From Flavobacterium sp. (lineage in GTDB: Bacteria; Bacteroidota; Bacteroidia; Flavobacteriales; Flavobacteriaceae), in contig JAHEHJ010000018.1 in assembly GCA_024644655.1 (NCBI GenBank), positions 1 to 33,132 of the forward strand: 33,132 bases of DNA, written 5' to 3'. Position numbers and translations under genes: made by a program. The first letter of the stretch is position 1. Every line of letters starts with the position of its first letter. Positions 15,918-23,163 of this stretch are shown one piece after another. The notes beneath the pieces are model-generated. The model ran no database searches, was not told the origin of the DNA, and worked only from the letters and a program-made list of their open reading frames with translations.

Positions 15918-17054
15918 CTACTTTAATTGTTCAAAAAAGAAAGGTTGGTATGAGGGCAACAATTCAGGATGTACGAGTTTAACCAAATCTTTTAAAACTA
16001 AATCGGGTCGGTTGGGGGCCAATTCATAATACAATATTCCGCCTGTCTTGCCTTTCTTTTTACAAAACGAATATACACGTTTATTCTGAAATGCATCAAA
16101 TTCTTTGTAATGAGGATTGGAGTTGGTCATGGCTAGTAAGGAATCAAATTGCCCCGATGTAAACCAAACCTCGGCTGATTTTGCCTTTTCAAATACAGTT
16201 TCAAAGGATAGGGATAAACTTCCAGTACCTGGAGTAGCAGCCCACAAATAATTGGCATGGGCTTCTCGCAACAATTGACTTCCCCAACTATCGCCTTTGG
16301 GTAAATACCAACGGTCTTCATAGATGTCTCCTACTACTACGGAAGGCTGGGTTTTAGCCGTTTTAGCCAAGGCACATAGTTCCAAATAATCGTGTGCAAT
16401 ACTCGAAAATAATTGATTGGCCTCTTTTTGTTTGCCATACAAAGCACCAAAAAACTTAATCCACTCCGCTTTTCCTAAAGGGGTTTCTTCATTCCAATCA
16501 CCATTCAATAAGATTTTTAAACCACTGCGTTCTAAATTATCCAAGGTAGGATTTGTATTGTCTATGCCATACCCAATAATGACATCGGGTTGCAGGTCAA
16601 GTAAAACTTCAGTATTTAAATCTTGATTGGTTCCCAATTCTTTGACGTGCCCAGCCTCAATGCGTGCCCGAACCGGTATAGACGATATGTAGTCACAATG
16701 GGGAAAACCAACAAGGGAATTGACTTCACCCAACATCTCCAATGAAGGGATATGGGTAGTTGAAGTAACCACTATGGTTTTTATAGGTATTGATATCACT
16801 GGGTTTTGTGTTAAACTATCAGGAACGATTCCACCTTTTTCTTTGAGTATATAGGTATAGGTCTTTGTAGCCTTTGGCCAAGGATTTTTGACGGTAACAA
16901 TACTATACCCTTTGTAATTCGTAATGGTAAACCCCTTTGCATACTGAACTGTAGAAGTTGTCTTTGGAACGACTTCATGACTTATTTCGTTTTTGCATTG
17001 TAGGCAACTTAGGCAAACGAACAGGACAATTGCTTTTATATAAAGGGATTTCAT
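15918..17054 (-). CDS. btuF: Periplasmic-binding lipoprotein, BtuF/TroA-like
   Basis: A 378-residue substrate-binding protein. ATG 17054 gives a lipoprotein signal (MKSLYIKAIVLFVCLSCLQC); the longer reading to 17099 hides it and crosses the promoter region. The type III binding fold is indicated by the two-lobe pattern: VVTSTTHIPSLEMLGEVNSLVGFP (~102), DLQPDVIIGYG (~157) and a helical linker to a second lobe with YEDRWYLPKGDSWGSQLL (~255). It would deliver corrinoid to BtuC. It is divergent from the riboswitch and btuB. A -7-like TACTTTTG on the minus strand (17076-17069) is 15 bp before its start; no riboswitch exists in this direction. Confidence 0.83.
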   Translation of the reverse strand: MKSLYIKAIVLFVCLSCLQCKNEISHEVVPKTTSTVQYAKGFTITNYKGYSIVTVKNPWPKATKTYTYILKEKGGIVPDSLTQNPVISIPIKTIVVTSTTHIPSLEMLGEVNSLVGFPHCDYISSIPVRARIEAGHVKELGTNQDLNTEVLLDLQPDVIIGYGIDNTNPTLDNLERSGLKILLNGDWNEETPLGKAEWIKFFGALYGKQKEANQLFSSIAHDYLELCALAKTAKTQPSVVVGDIYEDRWYLPKGDSWGSQLLREAHANYLWAATPGTGSLSLSFETVFEKAKSAEVWFTSGQFDSLLAMTNSNPHYKEFDAFQNKRVYSFCKKKGKTGGILYYELAPNRPDLVLKDLVKLVHPELLPSYQPFFFEQLK

Positions 17055-17078
17055 GACTTTATTTTTGCAAAAGTAACC

Positions 17079-17108
17079 TTTTGTTTCTAATAATTTCATT
17101 TACATTTG
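17079..17108 (+). promoter_or_regulatory. Candidate promoter for the btuB riboswitch transcript
   Basis: TACATTTG (17101-17108) matches TAnnTTTG and lies just before the riboswitch P1 stem. TTTTG (17079-17083) is upstream with a 17-nt spacer, a little shorter than the usual 19. The expected transcription start is close to 17115. Confidence 0.6.
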
Positions 17109-17113
17109 TACCC

Positions 17114-17292
17114 GAATTGAGGTTGCGATTTTAAAAACATAAAATTGCATTAAAAGGGAATTTGGTTCAAAACCAAAGCTGTTCCCGCAACTGTAAGCTA
17201 TCAAGCTTGTTGTTATCTACAATACCATTGTCACAATTGAACGTGATGAGAAGGTGAACAACAAGACGCAAGCCAGGAGACCTGCCTTATTC
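17114..17292 (+). ncRNA. Cobalamin (vitamin B12) riboswitch
   Basis: The conserved adenosylcobalamin aptamer pieces appear in order. AAAGGGAA is followed by GGTTCAAAACC, then GCTGTTCCCGCAACTGTAAG (17178-17197), and the B12 box AAGCCAGGAGACCTGCC (17270-17286). The outer P1 helix can form between GAATTGAGG (17114-17122, one bulged T) and CCTTATTC (17285-17292). It lies on the plus strand and controls only the btuB-type receptor. The expression platform is in 17293-17385: there is a CAAAC...GTTTG hairpin (about 17302-17324) but no T-run, so translational control is more likely than termination, although this is not certain. This 331-bp gap contains nothing else besides the two divergent promoters. 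Confidence 0.95.
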
Positions 17293-17385
17293 ATCGAGTA
17301 ACAAACTTTCGGGACAAAAGGTTTGGGTATGGGTAAATTCTATGCTTTTCTCCCAAGATTATTGAATTATTGTGGAATTTAAAAA

Positions 17386-19338
17386 ATGAAAAAATCAGTA
17401 GGTTTAGCAAGTATCGTTTTCTTGCTAACAACCAATGCGTACACGCAAATCAAAGACTCTCTTCGAGCAACTGCCTTAGATGAAGTGGTGGTGTCGGATA
17501 CCAAATTTGCTCAAAAACCAGAACGGTCGGGTAAAGTAATCGCTGTAATCACCGCTAAAGAATTAGCCCAAAAAGAAGGGCAAAGTTTGGCCAATGTGCT
17601 TTCTCAAATTGCCGGTGTTGAGGTCAACGGAAATCAATCGGCCAATGGTAAAAATTTAGGGTATTACATCAGAGGGGGAAAGAACCGTCAAGTACTGATA
17701 CTCATTGATGGCATCCCAGTAACAGACGCCTCAGGAATTAGTTTGGAATATGACTTGCGCCTTCTCCCTGTAGAACAAATTGAAAAAATCGAAGTCATGA
17801 AAGGGGCCTCGAGTACCTTGTGGGGTACAGGTGCAGCCACAGGAATCATCAACATCACCCTTAAAAAGGCTTCTAAAAAATGTGCTCAAGGAAATGTATA
17901 TATAAATAGTGGTTCTAATGCCACCGCATCCCAACATGCCTATAAAGGACAAGATTTTAATCAAGGGGTTTCGCTTACAGGGACCTGTGATAAAATCACC
18001 TATTTCGCCGGACTAAATAGTACGGAAACCAATGGAATGTCCCAAATTGCGGCTCCAACTTCCAACCAAACCTATGAAACAGATCGCTTTTCTAGACAAA
18101 ACATGGTAACGAAATTGGGCTATAAAATGGCATCGCATTGCACTATCGATGTGTTTGGTAATTACGACCGTGTCAAAAATCAATATGATTTTCCGTTTGA
18201 TAATACAGGTAACTACGATACACCAATTAATAATTCAACTTCAGAACAATTTCGCTTAGGGATTACACCTAAGTTCAACTACCATAAAGGGGAATTAGTG
18301 GTGCAAACAGGATTTACCAAAATCACTCGAGAGTATAAGGAATTCAATACCTATAGTCAGGTAGTGGATATCTCCAATTATGCTTCCCGAAACGTGGTTT
18401 TAGAAGCCTATAATAAATATGCTTTTACCGATGCTTTCTCTATGATTATAGGAGTAGACTATCAGTTCAACGACATGAGTAGTGCTACGCCTTATGAGCA
18501 AACGAATCGTGACCAACTCAAGCAAAATGTACTCGATACGTATGTGAATTACAGTTACAATCTAGAGTGGGGTTTTAATTTGAATACCGGTATCCGATTG
18601 AATAATCACAGCAGTTATGGAAATAATTATGTGGCCAATTTTAACCCATCCTATGTGTTTAAAACTACCTTTCCTTTAAAGGTACTTGCATCGTATAGCA
18701 CGGCTTATATTACGCCGAGTTTGTACCAGCTTTATGGTCAGTATGGAAATGTAAATTTGACTCCCGAACAAAATGCTACTCTAGAAATGGGTTTCGAAAC
18801 GGGCTTACCTTCCAAAAAAGTAAAATGGAATACGGTTGCTTTTTACCGCGATGAAACCAATTCAATTGGCTTTTATTTTGATTCTATTACCTATGCTTCC
18901 TATTATGTTAATACCGTTGGAACTCATAAAGCCAAAGGAATTGAAACTGATTTGAGTGTGGCCCTGTCAGACCAATTGCAAGTGTCGGCCAATTATACCT
19001 TTACCCAAGTGGATGAAGCATTAAATCGATTGATTCCCAAGCATAAGACCAATGCCAATATCAATTACACTCCTACAAAACGTAGCTACTTTAACGTGAG
19101 TTATCAGTATTTTGATGCCCGAAATGATGCGTTCTTTGACGGGAATACCTATGCCACTACTGTGGTGAAATTAGGCTCATACCAATTGCTGAATGCGACA
19201 GCCAAATACGAACTAATCCCAAAACGATTGACTGTTTTTGGAGCAGTTACCAATATCTTTAATGTAGATTTTGTCGAAAATGTGGGATATGCCACACGAG
19301 GGCGCAATTTTAGATTGGGATTGAACATTCAATTATAA
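17386..19338 (+). CDS. btuB: TonB-dependent vitamin B12 receptor, BtuB type
   Basis: A 650-residue outer-membrane receptor. Residues 1-20 are a signal peptide (cut near AYTQ); a TonB-box-like LDEVVVSD is at ~30. The plug domain spans ~40-160 (LANVLSQIAGVEV, IRGGKNRQVLILIDGIPV, QIEKIEVMKGASSTLWGTGA), followed by a 22-strand barrel. Its short length lacks the CarboxypepD-like N-terminal extension of SusC proteins and fits BtuB. Control by a cobalamin riboswitch and proximity to btuFCD support corrinoid uptake. The protein ends NIQL rather than in an aromatic residue. Confidence 0.9.
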   Translation: MKKSVGLASIVFLLTTNAYTQIKDSLRATALDEVVVSDTKFAQKPERSGKVIAVITAKELAQKEGQSLANVLSQIAGVEVNGNQSANGKNLGYYIRGGKNRQVLILIDGIPVTDASGISLEYDLRLLPVEQIEKIEVMKGASSTLWGTGAATGIINITLKKASKKCAQGNVYINSGSNATASQHAYKGQDFNQGVSLTGTCDKITYFAGLNSTETNGMSQIAAPTSNQTYETDRFSRQNMVTKLGYKMASHCTIDVFGNYDRVKNQYDFPFDNTGNYDTPINNSTSEQFRLGITPKFNYHKGELVVQTGFTKITREYKEFNTYSQVVDISNYASRNVVLEAYNKYAFTDAFSMIIGVDYQFNDMSSATPYEQTNRDQLKQNVLDTYVNYSYNLEWGFNLNTGIRLNNHSSYGNNYVANFNPSYVFKTTFPLKVLASYSTAYITPSLYQLYGQYGNVNLTPEQNATLEMGFETGLPSKKVKWNTVAFYRDETNSIGFYFDSITYASYYVNTVGTHKAKGIETDLSVALSDQLQVSANYTFTQVDEALNRLIPKHKTNANINYTPTKRSYFNVSYQYFDARNDAFFDGNTYATTVVKLGSYQLLNATAKYELIPKRLTVFGAVTNIFNVDFVENVGYATRGRNFRLGLNIQL

Positions 19339-19371
19339 AAAAGAAGCCCACTCTAAGTGGGCTTCTTTTTT
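19337..19371. terminator. Terminator after btuB
   Basis: A perfect 16-bp stem, 19337-19352 (AAAAAAGAAGCCCACT) with 19356-19371, and a 3-nt loop CTA, overlapping the btuB stop codon. The right arm ends in T6 and the left in A6, so it can act in both directions. Confidence 0.88.
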
Positions 19372-19379
19372 AAGTGTAA

Positions 19380-19498
19380 AGTGCTAAAAAAGTACTCATA
19401 ATTGCCTCATAATTGCCTGTTAAGTGCTGAAAACAGCCTCTAGAGTGCTGAGAAAGTGCTGAGAAAGTGCTGAAACAGTCCTCAATTATCCCTAGTTA
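19380..19498. repeat. Degenerate 10/11-bp tandem repeat array
   Basis: Eleven successive units of 11 or 10 bp fill the gap between two convergent genes. Units start at 19380, 19391, 19402, 19413, 19423, 19434, 19444, 19455, 19466, 19477 and 19488. The consensus is AGTGCTGAAAA. Units 7 and 8 are identical (AGTGCTGAGAA) and unit 9 differs at two bases; others keep the CT at positions 5-6. A partial unit AGTGTAA precedes it. The mean period is 10.8 bp, close to one DNA helical turn. No ORF or strong hairpin explains it. Confidence 0.8.
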
Positions 19499-19525
19499 CG
19501 TTACGAGTACCTTAGGCAAAAATGC

Positions 19526-20929
19526 CTATTTGGGGTCTACATACATTTCAGTTCGCAATGGATTAATCGCTTTCGAATCGGTAATATCTCTTTGATAGTT
19601 AGCCGGTATTTGAGGTGCATTTTTACCATTTGCCACAATTTCATTAATTGCCTCCTGTAGTAAGGGTTCGCTACCATCTCCTAAGGTGCCTAAATTACCA
19701 TGGTTCTCTACCATGGCTGTAGTGGGAGCTAATCCTGAAGTATAGTCTCCAAACCCGTTTTTATCAACTATTTTTAAAACTATAGGCTGCATGGCATATT
19801 TGTGATTCGGATTCACATTGGATTTCCCAAAAGTAGGGGAGTCATACAAAGTAACAGAACCTACATTCTTCCCAGTGGTCACATCACCAATTTGAACCAC
19901 AGTGATGTAGGGTTTCAAACAGTTGATAACCAACTCAGAAGCTGACGCCGTTGCCTTAGAGGTAATAATATAAACTTTGTTGAGGTTTAACCCATTAAGT
20001 CCAGTAACAAATCGGTTTTCTAACTGACTCGCATTATTGGATTCATAATAGGATTGCGCTTTGGCATTCCACTGTTGCTTAGCAAAAAGTTGCCCAGGGA
20101 ACTGCCCCGTAATCATACTGGCTAATTTGGTGGCAGAGGCAATTGATCCACCCGAATTGTAGCGTAAATCCAATACCAAATCGGTTACATTTTGGGAAGC
20201 AAGCAATCCGAACGCATCATTCAATTGGCTGTCATAATTGGGGTAAAATCCATTGTACATCAAATATCCTATACGATGCGAACCCTCTAAAAACAAATTG
20301 TTAATGAGTATGGGGTTTTCTGAAAGATTGGTTTTAGTCAAAGTAATGGTTTGGCCATTAGGGGTAATGGCGCCATTGTCATAATCGGCCAAATTAATAG
20401 TATAGGTGTCAGAAGCAAAAAGGGATTTGTAATTGTCCGCTGTTAATGGAACACCATCAATACCATAAAAAATTTGCCCACGTTCCACATTTTTAGATGC
20501 CGCATCCGAATTAGGGAGTACATAGCGTACCCATCCATAAATATCAGTAGTACTTCCTGTTTTATAGCGCAAGCCATAATCCATTCCGTTATTGAGAGTC
20601 GTGCCCGATAATACGCCTTCTAAAACAGTATAGTCACTGTAAATAACACTAAAACGATCAATCGTATTGTCTATGCGTAGCGCATTAAAAAGCGATACAG
20701 GAGAATCATAATTGGTCAAAAATGCATTCAATTCCGATTGGTTGGCAAACCGATTGTCGGCCAAATCAGGAACATCATTCTGCCATAGGTAATAGGTGTT
20801 CATCCCTTTCCACACAAAATCATTAATTTGAAGACTGTCGGGAACTGGATAGTCGTTCATGTCGGTACAACTAAATCCAATTAATACAAGTAATAAGCCA
20901 GCAATCCTAAGTTTCAAACTGTTTTTCAT
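19526..20929 (-). CDS. S41 family (C-terminal processing) peptidase lipoprotein
   Basis: A 467-residue protein with lipobox GFSC (Cys21). Residues ~25-105 are a helical N-terminal domain (INDFVWKGMNTYYLWQND), ~110-195 a PDZ-like region (DRFSVIYSDY, GQIFYGIDGVPL), and ~220-400 the S41 core. The catalytic region is ITSKATASASELVINCLKP, in which the second Ser of SASE is the nucleophile, with GDVTTGKNVGS supplying the Lys; DLRYNSGGS is the S41 oxyanion/structural motif. It is probably an envelope serine protease; its substrate is unknown. It is divergent from the ECF sigma operon. A TAGGCA/TGCCTA hairpin overlaps its stop codon, but no T-run follows. Confidence 0.9.
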   Translation of the reverse strand: MKNSLKLRIAGLLLVLIGFSCTDMNDYPVPDSLQINDFVWKGMNTYYLWQNDVPDLADNRFANQSELNAFLTNYDSPVSLFNALRIDNTIDRFSVIYSDYTVLEGVLSGTTLNNGMDYGLRYKTGSTTDIYGWVRYVLPNSDAASKNVERGQIFYGIDGVPLTADNYKSLFASDTYTINLADYDNGAITPNGQTITLTKTNLSENPILINNLFLEGSHRIGYLMYNGFYPNYDSQLNDAFGLLASQNVTDLVLDLRYNSGGSIASATKLASMITGQFPGQLFAKQQWNAKAQSYYESNNASQLENRFVTGLNGLNLNKVYIITSKATASASELVINCLKPYITVVQIGDVTTGKNVGSVTLYDSPTFGKSNVNPNHKYAMQPIVLKIVDKNGFGDYTSGLAPTTAMVENHGNLGTLGDGSEPLLQEAINEIVANGKNAPQIPANYQRDITDSKAINPLRTEMYVDPK

Positions 20930-20991
20930 AGCAGCGTAGTTAATGTTATAGGCGTAAATTTAGTAAGTTTACCCTAATAATTGCAATTTGT

Positions 20992-21018
20992 TGTAACAAA
21001 AGAAATCTACTGTCGTCT
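20992..21018 (+). promoter_or_regulatory. Candidate ECF-type promoter of the sigma operon
   Basis: TGTAAC (20992-20997), a 16-nt spacer and CGTCT (21014-21018) have the AAC / CGTC layout of ECF sigma promoters rather than the TAnnTTTG housekeeping form. It is 33 bp before the sigma factor start, which suggests autoregulation. Confidence 0.6.
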
Positions 21019-21050
21019 GGATAGTATAACAGCAAGTCAAAAGTGTTAGA

Positions 21051-21560
21051 ATGAACCAAAAAGAGTTTATGCAGCTGATTCATCCTTTTAAGGATAAAGT
21101 CTTTCGAGTAGCGAAACGATTGCTCGTGAGTACCGAAGAAGCAGAAGATGCTACACAAGAAGTATTGGTGAAATTATGGCATAAAAATGAGGCATTACAA
21201 GCCTATACAAGTGTAGAAGCTTTAGCCATGACAATGACTAAGAATTATTGTTTGGACCAACTGAAATCAAAGCGCGCCAATACACTCAGTTTGGTACACT
21301 CCAACTTCACCGATAGGGCAGCTGGAGTCCAACAACAAGTCGAAGATCAAGATACGTGGAATTGGGTAGAACGGATCATGAATGAACTACCCGAACAACA
21401 AAGGCTCATCGTGCAATTGCGTGATATAGAAGAAATGGAATCTGACAAGATAGCTGAGATTTTAAATATGAATGAACAAGCCATTCGCACCGCTTTATCA
21501 AGAGCCCGAAAAACAATACGGGAGCGAATGCAAAAAACCCATCAGTATGGAACACATTAA
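21051..21560 (+). CDS. ECF RNA polymerase sigma factor
   Basis: A 169-residue sigma-70 family protein with only regions 2 and 4. Region 2 spans ~10-75 (FRVAKRLLVSTEEAEDATQEVLVKLW, with the DATQEV core-binding motif). Region 4 spans ~105-160 (LPEQQRLIVQLRDIEEMESDKIAEILNMNEQAIRTALSRARK helix-turn-helix, quoted here as its landmarks LPEQQR and TALSRARK). It would direct RNA polymerase to the AAC/CGTC-type promoter seen upstream. The next gene starts 14 bp inside its end, which is the usual layout for a sigma and its membrane regulator. The inducing signal is not evident. Confidence 0.92.
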   Translation: MNQKEFMQLIHPFKDKVFRVAKRLLVSTEEAEDATQEVLVKLWHKNEALQAYTSVEALAMTMTKNYCLDQLKSKRANTLSLVHSNFTDRAAGVQQQVEDQDTWNWVERIMNELPEQQRLIVQLRDIEEMESDKIAEILNMNEQAIRTALSRARKTIRERMQKTHQYGTH

Positions 21561-21996
21561 TATAGAACAGTTACTAGAACGCTATTTTGAAGGCGAGACC
21601 AGTTTGGCAGAAGAACAAACATTGAAGTCTTACTTTTCAAGCAAAGCAGTACCGGCTCATTTGCAACAGTACATCCCATTATTTGGGTATCAAGCAAATG
21701 CTCAAAAGGAACACTATACTGGAAACCCTTTGCTAGTAGCAAAAAGATCCAATCCTAAGTTGTGGTTGTCTATTGCAGCTTCCGTTGTGGTGATGTTGGG
21801 TGTTAGTATATATACTTTTCAAGCCTATAATCAACCTGTAAATCAGGACTTAGGTACAATTAACGACCCTGAAGTAGCCTTCAGAGAAACCCAAAAAGCA
21901 TTGAATATGATATCGGAGCATATCAATACCGGTATCCATACCGTGCATTATTTAGAAGAATACGAACAATCAAAAAACAAAATATTTAAAAATTAA
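21547..21996 (+). CDS. Membrane anti-sigma-like protein
   Basis: A 149-residue protein that overlaps the sigma gene by 14 bp; ATG 21547 is chosen because the upstream reading to 21472 lies within sigma region 4. Residues 1-70 form a cytoplasmic helical domain (INIEQLLERYFEGETSLAEE, a pattern common in Bacteroidota anti-sigma-like proteins). One membrane helix lies at ~76-96 (LWLSIAASVVVMLGVSIYTF), and a short extracytoplasmic tail follows. No zinc-finger HxxxCxxC is visible. Its role as anti-sigma factor is inferred from position and topology. Confidence 0.8.
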   Translation: MEHINIEQLLERYFEGETSLAEEQTLKSYFSSKAVPAHLQQYIPLFGYQANAQKEHYTGNPLLVAKRSNPKLWLSIAASVVVMLGVSIYTFQAYNQPVNQDLGTINDPEVAFRETQKALNMISEHINTGIHTVHYLEEYEQSKNKIFKN

Positions 21997-22009
21997 ATCA
22001 CAAGAAATC

Positions 22010-22534
22010 ATGAAAAAAGTATTGGTAACCCTAGTTGTAGTTTTAATGTCGAGCAGTGCTTCTTTTGCGCAATCGGTATTTGATAAATTTGATGGTCAAG
22101 ATGATATCACGGCCGTAATTGTCAATAAGAAGATGTTTAATTTGTTGAGCAACATGGATGCAAAAGACAAAGAAACCAAGCAGTATGTCAATTTAATTAA
22201 GAAATTAGAGTACTTAAAAGTATTTGTTACCGAAAATGACAAAAAAGCAAGCGATATGAAAGCTGTAGCCGATAAATATATTAAAACAGCTGCTTTGGAA
22301 GAGTTGATGCGCATCAATGAGAAAGGTAAAAGTGTAAAAATATATGTGCGCTCGGGAGCAACAGATTCTCAAATCAAAGAGTTGTTAATGTTTGTAGAAG
22401 GCAGTGGCAAAGAAGAGACTGTGTTGATGTCTTTAACTGGAAATTTTGATATCGATGAGCTTTCCCTATTGACAGATAAAATGAATCTCCCAGGTGGTGA
22501 AGATTTGAAGAAAGCCGCTAAAGGTAAAAAATAA
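22010..22534 (+). CDS. DUF4252 protein, exported
   Basis: A 174-residue protein with a Sec signal (MKKVLVTLVVVLMSSSASFAQ) followed by a DUF4252 domain: VFDKFDGQDDITAVIVNKKMF near the start, an alpha/beta middle, and LMSLTGNFDIDELSLLTDKM near the end. It is probably periplasmic. The function of the family is unknown, but it is commonly linked to ECF sigma operons in Flavobacteriaceae, as here: it follows the anti-sigma-like gene by 13 bp. The C-terminus is lysine-rich (DLKKAAKGKK). Confidence 0.87.
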   Translation: MKKVLVTLVVVLMSSSASFAQSVFDKFDGQDDITAVIVNKKMFNLLSNMDAKDKETKQYVNLIKKLEYLKVFVTENDKKASDMKAVADKYIKTAALEELMRINEKGKSVKIYVRSGATDSQIKELLMFVEGSGKEETVLMSLTGNFDIDELSLLTDKMNLPGGEDLKKAAKGKK

Positions 22535-22540
22535 GTCAGG

Positions 22541-23074
22541 ATGCGATTTGCTTTATACTTAGCACTATTGGTTTCCCTAGTATTGATGGGATGTTCCAAT
22601 AAACCGAGTCTTCAACACTATTTTGTAGACCATGCGGAAAAGAAAGATTTTATTGCTTTTGATTTGTCATCTAGTATTTTAAATACAGATAAAGCGACTT
22701 TGACAGCTGAGCAAAAGGAAGCTTTGAAATCATTTGATAAAATGAATGTATTGGCTTTTAAAATGGATAAAAATAACGAGGCCACCTATAAAGCTGAAAG
22801 TCAAAAAGTAGCATCCATTTTAAAAGGAGAACCTTATCAAGAATTAATGAAGATTGGTTCGGGTTCGGATGGAGCTTCCCTTCAAATTGTAGGGGATGGC
22901 AAACAAATAGATGAATTTGTTTTTTTTGCCAAACGCAAAACGAATGGATTTGCTGTAGTGCGCATATTAGGACATGATATGAATCCAACCAAAATTGTCA
23001 ATTTGATTAGTGTATTGCAGAATTCTGATTTGAATATGGATCAATTGAAACCCTTACAGAGTTTATTGCATTAA
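22541..23074 (+). CDS. DUF4252 lipoprotein
   Basis: A 177-residue protein with lipobox LMGC (Cys18) and a divergent DUF4252-like domain: a disulphide-free alpha/beta region with DFIAFDLSSSIL, then the late motif VVRILGHDMNPTKIVNLISVL, which parallels the LTGNFDIDEL segment of the preceding gene. It lies 6 bp after that gene. It probably arose by duplication within the operon, with one copy soluble and one lipid-anchored. Function unknown. A strong terminator follows. Confidence 0.82.
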   Translation: MRFALYLALLVSLVLMGCSNKPSLQHYFVDHAEKKDFIAFDLSSSILNTDKATLTAEQKEALKSFDKMNVLAFKMDKNNEATYKAESQKVASILKGEPYQELMKIGSGSDGASLQIVGDGKQIDEFVFFAKRKTNGFAVVRILGHDMNPTKIVNLISVLQNSDLNMDQLKPLQSLLH

Positions 23075-23100
23075 TTGTAAAAGGGTAGTATGGTTAGTAT

Positions 23101-23134
23101 AAAAAAACCCAAACTTTATGTTTGGGTTTTTTTT
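23101..23134. terminator. Bidirectional terminator after the sigma operon
   Basis: A perfect 14-bp stem AAAAAAACCCAAAC / GTTTGGGTTTTTTT (23101-23114 with 23120-23133) and a 5-nt loop TTTAT, between convergent genes, with A and T runs on both sides. Confidence 0.88.
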
Positions 23135-23163
23135 ATGGCATTCATTTTGGCTAATGGATTCGC

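Noticed and set aside
17055-17110. A second riboswitch on the minus strand for btuF
   Set aside because: The leader is only about 15-50 nt long, and no B12 box or aptamer core is present in that direction.
17731-17964. Minus-strand ORF within btuB
   Set aside because: It is antisense to the conserved plug domain and reads as low-complexity residues; the plus-strand gene explains the sequence.
19380-19498. The short repeats as a CRISPR array or a coding repeat
   Set aside because: Units are 10-11 bp with no spacers and no cas genes, and the mixed 10/11 spacing breaks any reading frame.
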